NCBI GenBank assembly: GCA_014896635.1
Contig: JADBKA010000055.1
Coordinates: 1-24,089 of the forward strand
DNA from: Ktedonobacteraceae bacterium
Lineage (GTDB): Bacteria; Chloroflexota; Ktedonobacteria; Ktedonobacterales; Ktedonobacteraceae
Length of the DNA: 24,089 bases
Direction of reading: 5' to 3'
The notes under the pieces were generated by a model. That model was not told where the DNA came from. It saw only the letters and a program-made list of their open reading frames with translations, and made no database searches. The position numbers and the translations under genes were made by a program. Below are positions 20,954 to 24,089 of this stretch, in pieces (position 1 is the stretch's first letter; each line of letters starts with the position of its first letter).

Positions 20954-22951
20954 GTGCGTTTTAGCCTGCAAGATGTGAAAAAATCGGTGCAACGGCGGGG
21001 AGGCGAGCTGACACTCTCTCCGCACTTCCTGTTACCGGGTGAGTTGCACAGCGAAATAGCGCGCCTCATCGACTATCATGAGCGCATGCTCAGTCTGCCG
21101 CAGCGCCAGTTCTCCTTCGAGGAGGCGCGCGCTTGCATCGGCGACTATCGCCTGGCTAACTGCCTGATCGCTACGTTGAGCTTCTGGTATAGCTGGCGGC
21201 AGCGCGACTGGCAGCAGGCAGTACAGGAGAAAGGCGCATCGCCTGCCGAGCCTGACCTGGCTTCGCCCGTTCAATTGCGCCTGGCTCTCTATAATTATGT
21301 CAATGAGCACTACCGGGGCTTTCTGGATGCGCAGGCCAGAGAGCAGGCACTGCAAACCTTCGCCGCGCGCTACCAGCTCGATAGTGCCGACCTGGAATAC
21401 CTGCTGGCGCTGGACAGCGAAGAAGAGGCACTGCTAGTACGTGAGGCCCCCCTACCCCCTGCGCCGCAGGATGTGGCGACATTGTACAATCAATGGACCT
21501 TCGAGGCCGTTCTGTTCAATGCTTCCAGCGTCAATTTTGTGATTGATCCCCGCGCCTTTGCCAGCGCGCAGGCAGCGCATGCCTCATCACCAGGAACAGG
21601 CAGCGGACTGGGTGCGGTGATCAAGCGCCTGGCCTTTCTGGCGCGCAAACTGGGCGTCTACTATGATCTCTCTTATGATCCCTCTTCAAAACAGCAGCTT
21701 ACTCACCCTTTGCTCACGCTCACTCTGTATGGACCCCAGGAGATGACCGGCACGCCACAGCAGTACGGCCAGCGGCTCGCGCGGCTCTGCCGGCTGCTAC
21801 TCGGCTACAGCGACACAACGATGGGACGCAGGAAACGCTCGTCGCTGACTGTGGCTATTGTCGAAGCCGGGGCCACCGTTCATTTTCTCCAGCGTTCCTA
21901 TCGTTTTGTCATGGACAGCCAGCTCCTGCAACTGCTCCCCCCGCCGCATGAAATAGACGAGAAGCAAGAACGCATTGCACATGATACGGCGACATTATTT
22001 GACAGCGGCATTGAGCGCTCTTTCGCCGATGCGTTTGCCTCGCTGGCAAGTAGCCGGGGTGTCGATGGCTGGCAACTGGAACGCGAGCCGGAACCGCTTT
22101 TGCTGGAAGAGAGTATCTTCATCCCCGATTTCGCTCTCACACGCGCCGGGCAGCGGGTCTACGTCGAAATCCTCGGCTTCTGGACTCCCTCATACCGCGA
22201 GCGGAAAATCCAGAAACTTCAGCAATTGCAACAACGAGATGACCTGGTGCTGGCAATCCCGGCGGAAGCGAGAGCCGCTTTTGCAGAGATCGCGGCGCAC
22301 TTTCCCATTGCCTACTACAACGGCCAGCTCTCCGTTACCGAACTGCTGCACCTGCTGCGCAGCCACTATGACGACTTCGCCGACCGTCTGACACGCATTG
22401 ATGTGTCCACTATACGCACGCTGGTAGAGCGCGAAGGACTGCTGCCCGAACGGGACTGCTATGAGGCGCTGTACTGCTATCGCCGCTCGGAGCTTCAGCA
22501 CGCAGCAGAGCGTGTGACTGACGGTGATATCGTTTTTCAGCCCGGCCTGGGTCTCTATGATCGCGGCTGGCTGCTGCGGCTCAAGCAGATGTTTATGGCA
22601 TGGATCGAGGAGAACGGTCCGCTTTCGCTTGTCCAGGCCATCAACCAGCTCAAAGTGTTCAGCAGTGCCATCCGCAATGCCCGTGAATATGACAGTGCGA
22701 CACTGGAGTCTATTTTGCCGCTCTGGCCTGAAGTGCGCGTCCGCCGCGATTCGATCTTTGAAGCAGTGGTGGAATTGGGCAGTGAAACTGGAGAAGCTGG
22801 CGGTGATGCAATGCTGTATGAGATGGCAGAACCGGTAAGAGAAGCGCACAGACAGGTGCGCGAGCGACGCAATAGCCGTAAGAGCGAGAAAAAACGCCCG
22901 GCGCCTGTGCAGGAACAGCAGAATGTGCAGGGTGGGTTATGGGATGAGTAG
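20954..22951 (+). CDS. DUF790-family nuclease (Bax1-like)
   Basis: A 665-aa protein. The start region (VRFSLQDVKKSVQRRGGELTLSPHFL) matches the LLxxRRRGGRxxPxFL-type beginning of DUF790. I therefore chose the GTG at 20954, four bases after AAGAAGG, over an in-frame TTG at 20861. The C-terminal half holds a PD-(D/E)xK-type nuclease core. FIPDFAL has D392 and VYVEILGFW has E405, followed by YRERKIQKL with K418, which is the DUF790 signature. In archaea Bax1 partners the XPB helicase in a helicase-nuclease thought to act in DNA repair. No helicase gene lies in this window; the neighbours are kinase K4 (divergent) and an alpha/beta hydrolase. The last ~30 residues are a charged tail. Family assignment is from memory of the motifs. 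Confidence 0.85.
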   Translation: MRFSLQDVKKSVQRRGGELTLSPHFLLPGELHSEIARLIDYHERMLSLPQRQFSFEEARACIGDYRLANCLIATLSFWYSWRQRDWQQAVQEKGASPAEPDLASPVQLRLALYNYVNEHYRGFLDAQAREQALQTFAARYQLDSADLEYLLALDSEEEALLVREAPLPPAPQDVATLYNQWTFEAVLFNASSVNFVIDPRAFASAQAAHASSPGTGSGLGAVIKRLAFLARKLGVYYDLSYDPSSKQQLTHPLLTLTLYGPQEMTGTPQQYGQRLARLCRLLLGYSDTTMGRRKRSSLTVAIVEAGATVHFLQRSYRFVMDSQLLQLLPPPHEIDEKQERIAHDTATLFDSGIERSFADAFASLASSRGVDGWQLEREPEPLLLEESIFIPDFALTRAGQRVYVEILGFWTPSYRERKIQKLQQLQQRDDLVLAIPAEARAAFAEIAAHFPIAYYNGQLSVTELLHLLRSHYDDFADRLTRIDVSTIRTLVEREGLLPERDCYEALYCYRRSELQHAAERVTDGDIVFQPGLGLYDRGWLLRLKQMFMAWIEENGPLSLVQAINQLKVFSSAIRNAREYDSATLESILPLWPEVRVRRDSIFEAVVELGSETGEAGGDAMLYEMAEPVREAHRQVRERRNSRKSEKKRPAPVQEQQNVQGGLWDE

Positions 22952-22973
22952 CAGAGTGGATATGAGACAGTTG

Positions 22974-22988
22974 ACAAAAATTTTTTGT
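22974..22988. promoter_or_regulatory. A/T palindrome before the hydrolase gene
   Basis: ACAAAAA-T-TTTTTGT is a perfect palindrome that overlaps TTGACA (22971-22976) in the 52-base gap. No matching -10 box was found; its role is unclear. Confidence 0.3.
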
Positions 22989-23003
22989 TGAAGGAGCATG
23001 TAT

Positions 23004-23837
23004 ATGTCAGATCGTCCACTCCCAATCTCAACAGGATTTGTAGAGGTAGATGGAAGCCGATTGCAATATGAGGTGGCAGGACAAGGTCATCCTCTTGTCT
23101 TATTTCAAGGACGAAACTTTTTCGATAGGAGGATCTGGGAGAACCAATTCCAGGCGTTCGCGCAACACTATCGCGTCATTCGCTATGACCTGCGTGGGTT
23201 TGGACAATCTCCAGGCTCAACAAAACCCTATACTCTGGTTGAGGATCTTGCCCAGATTGTACGTACGCTTACCCAGGAGAAAACGTTTTTGCTGGATCTT
23301 GGCGGGGGGGTAGCCCTGGACTTTGCGCATACCTATCCTTCATTGGTTGATGCGCTTGTGCTTGTTTCACCCGCAATCCCGCCTCTTCAGTCTTTTGAAG
23401 AAGCTCAGATCAACCTGCCAAAACACCTGGAGCGCGTAGCCCCTATAGTTGAGGCCATTCGGCAGAACGACTGGCAGAGTGCCATCGATTCTGCTATCCA
23501 ATACCTTCAGTTGCCTTCCTCAGCAAACTACGCCTGGGTACGTCAGATCCTTGCAGAGACGCTTCCATCTCTTTTTTCTTCACCTTCCCTTCCCCCAACC
23601 CTGGATAGAAGAGCCTTTGACACGCGCCATCAATGGATCAAAGAGATTCGTGTCCCCACGCTTCTACTTGTGGGGGCCAACGCTCCATCTGAGGTCCAAT
23701 TAAGCACGTCTATCTTAGAGAAGAGCATGCCGGCAGTACAGAAACGTGAAATCACCTCGTCGCACGTTCTTCTCTCGGTCGAACAACCTGAGCAATTTTA
23801 TCGTGCAGTCAGAGATTTTTTGGATACCATCCAGTAA
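23004..23837 (+). CDS. Alpha/beta hydrolase-fold protein with Asp at the nucleophile position
   Basis: A 277-aa protein with the fold's landmarks: LQYEVAGQGHPLVLFQG, YRVIRYDLRGFGQSPG, ALDFAHTYPSLVDALVLVSPA, VPTLLLVGAN and late SSHVLLSVEQPEQF with H254. The usual GHSMGG elbow reads LLDLGG, placing D98 where Ser normally sits. The usual HG of the oxyanion region is QG (35-36), and the expected acid after GAN is missing, with only E230 nearby. Asp nucleophiles occur in dehalogenases and epoxide hydrolases, so such chemistry is possible, but it may be non-catalytic. The ATG at 22998 is only one base from AAGGAG; I chose the ATG at 23004, seven bases away. It is 52 bases after the DUF790 stop, so a shared transcript is possible. 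Confidence 0.88.
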   Translation: MSDRPLPISTGFVEVDGSRLQYEVAGQGHPLVLFQGRNFFDRRIWENQFQAFAQHYRVIRYDLRGFGQSPGSTKPYTLVEDLAQIVRTLTQEKTFLLDLGGGVALDFAHTYPSLVDALVLVSPAIPPLQSFEEAQINLPKHLERVAPIVEAIRQNDWQSAIDSAIQYLQLPSSANYAWVRQILAETLPSLFSSPSLPPTLDRRAFDTRHQWIKEIRVPTLLLVGANAPSEVQLSTSILEKSMPAVQKREITSSHVLLSVEQPEQFYRAVRDFLDTIQ

Positions 23838-23885
23838 GCGAAAACCACGGCCTTTGGTCCGAAACGGTCCAATTTGCTTGCTTAT

Positions 23886-23902
23886 CCAGGCGATTCGTCT
23901 GG
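23886..23902. repeat. Short hairpin, first of three in a row
   Basis: CCAGGCG-ATT-CGTCTGG, 7 bp with one G-U pair as RNA, 49 bases after the hydrolase stop. Confidence 0.5.
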
Positions 23903-23922
23903 TTAGAATGGCCTGAGAAGCC

Positions 23923-23964
23923 TTTCATACCAGGTTGCTTTCAGAGAAGCAACCTGGTATGAAA
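23923..23964. repeat. Perfect 18-bp inverted repeat with 6-base loop
   Basis: Left arm 23923-23940 (begins TTTCATACC, ends TTGCTT), loop TCAGAG, right arm 23947-23964 exactly complementary. No T-run follows, so it is not a standard intrinsic terminator. Confidence 0.9.
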
Positions 23965-23974
23965 TCTTGATAGC

Positions 23975-24018
23975 CGTTCAGATGGGCAAGATGCGGGAGC
24001 ATCTTGCCCATCTGAACG
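23975..24018. repeat. Perfect 20-bp inverted repeat with GGGA loop
   Basis: Left arm 23975-23994 (begins CGTTCAGATG, ends AAGATGC), loop GGGA, right arm 23999-24018 exactly complementary. It starts 10 bases after the previous hairpin; both left arms begin within a GCCNTTCA context and both right arms contain TGAA near the end. The remaining 70 bases to the window end show no gene. Confidence 0.9.
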
Positions 24019-24089
24019 CAAGGTAGTATCAGAAGGGTGCAACTAATTCATATGTAGAAGTCCCCTTATCCCTACAAATATCTACCCGT

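Noticed and set aside
23923..24018. Integron attC-like sites
   Set aside because: attC arms are imperfect with unpaired bases and core RYYYAAC-type ends; these arms are perfect and lack that core.

Overview
The window looks like part of the chromosome of a free-living, multi-gene-family bacterium of the Chloroflexota, most likely a Ktedonobacteria-type organism. That placement is inference. It rests on four transmembrane Ser/Thr kinases with Pro/Ser/Thr-rich linkers, a DUF3090 gene, a DUF790 (Bax1-type) nuclease, an L28-Asp23-FakA-DegV block, and moderately GC-rich coding DNA with AT-rich, sigma-70-like promoters. No rRNA, tRNA, CRISPR array, transposase or phage gene was seen.

Left third (1-9300). 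A 5'-truncated rlmN converges on a minus-strand operon of an aldo/keto reductase and a TetR regulator, which overlap by ATGA. Upstream of that pair lie a palindromic operator candidate and a hairpin-rich leader. Next, rpmB (minus) is divergent from the plus-strand set Asp23-like protein, fakA-like kinase and degV/fakB-like lipid-binding protein, with two promoters that face each other. These three probably form a fatty-acid kinase module. A good promoter and a long leader then precede two overlapping small genes of unknown function that end at a clear intrinsic terminator. DUF3090 and a D-2-hydroxyacid dehydrogenase form a minus-strand pair.

Middle (9577-20740). A single-pass membrane protein with a Cys-containing, DUF3761-like C-terminus converges on four paralogous minus-strand membrane kinases, named here in transcription order K4, K3, K2, K1. 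K1 and K2 keep every catalytic residue. K3 has lost the Gly loop, the VAIK Lys, the HRD Asp and the DFG Asp. K4 keeps Lys and DFG but has HGN in place of HRD. All four carry an extracellular segment resembling the C-terminal domain of anti-sigma factor RskA, and K2-K4 add a further conserved helical domain that I do not recognise. A GC-rich, hairpin-forming repeat about 135 nt long occurs twice, in opposite orientation: just after K1, and between K4 and K3.

Right end (20740-24089). Divergent from K4, and behind a structured leader of about 200 nt, lies a DUF790/Bax1-type nuclease gene without its usual XPB helicase partner. It is followed by an alpha/beta hydrolase-fold protein with Asp at the nucleophile position. 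The window closes with three hairpins in a row, two of them perfect inverted repeats with 18- and 20-bp arms and tiny loops.

The most promising undescribed material is the kinase/pseudokinase cluster with its shared ectodomains, the inverted GC-rich repeat with covarying hairpins, and the terminal hairpin array.
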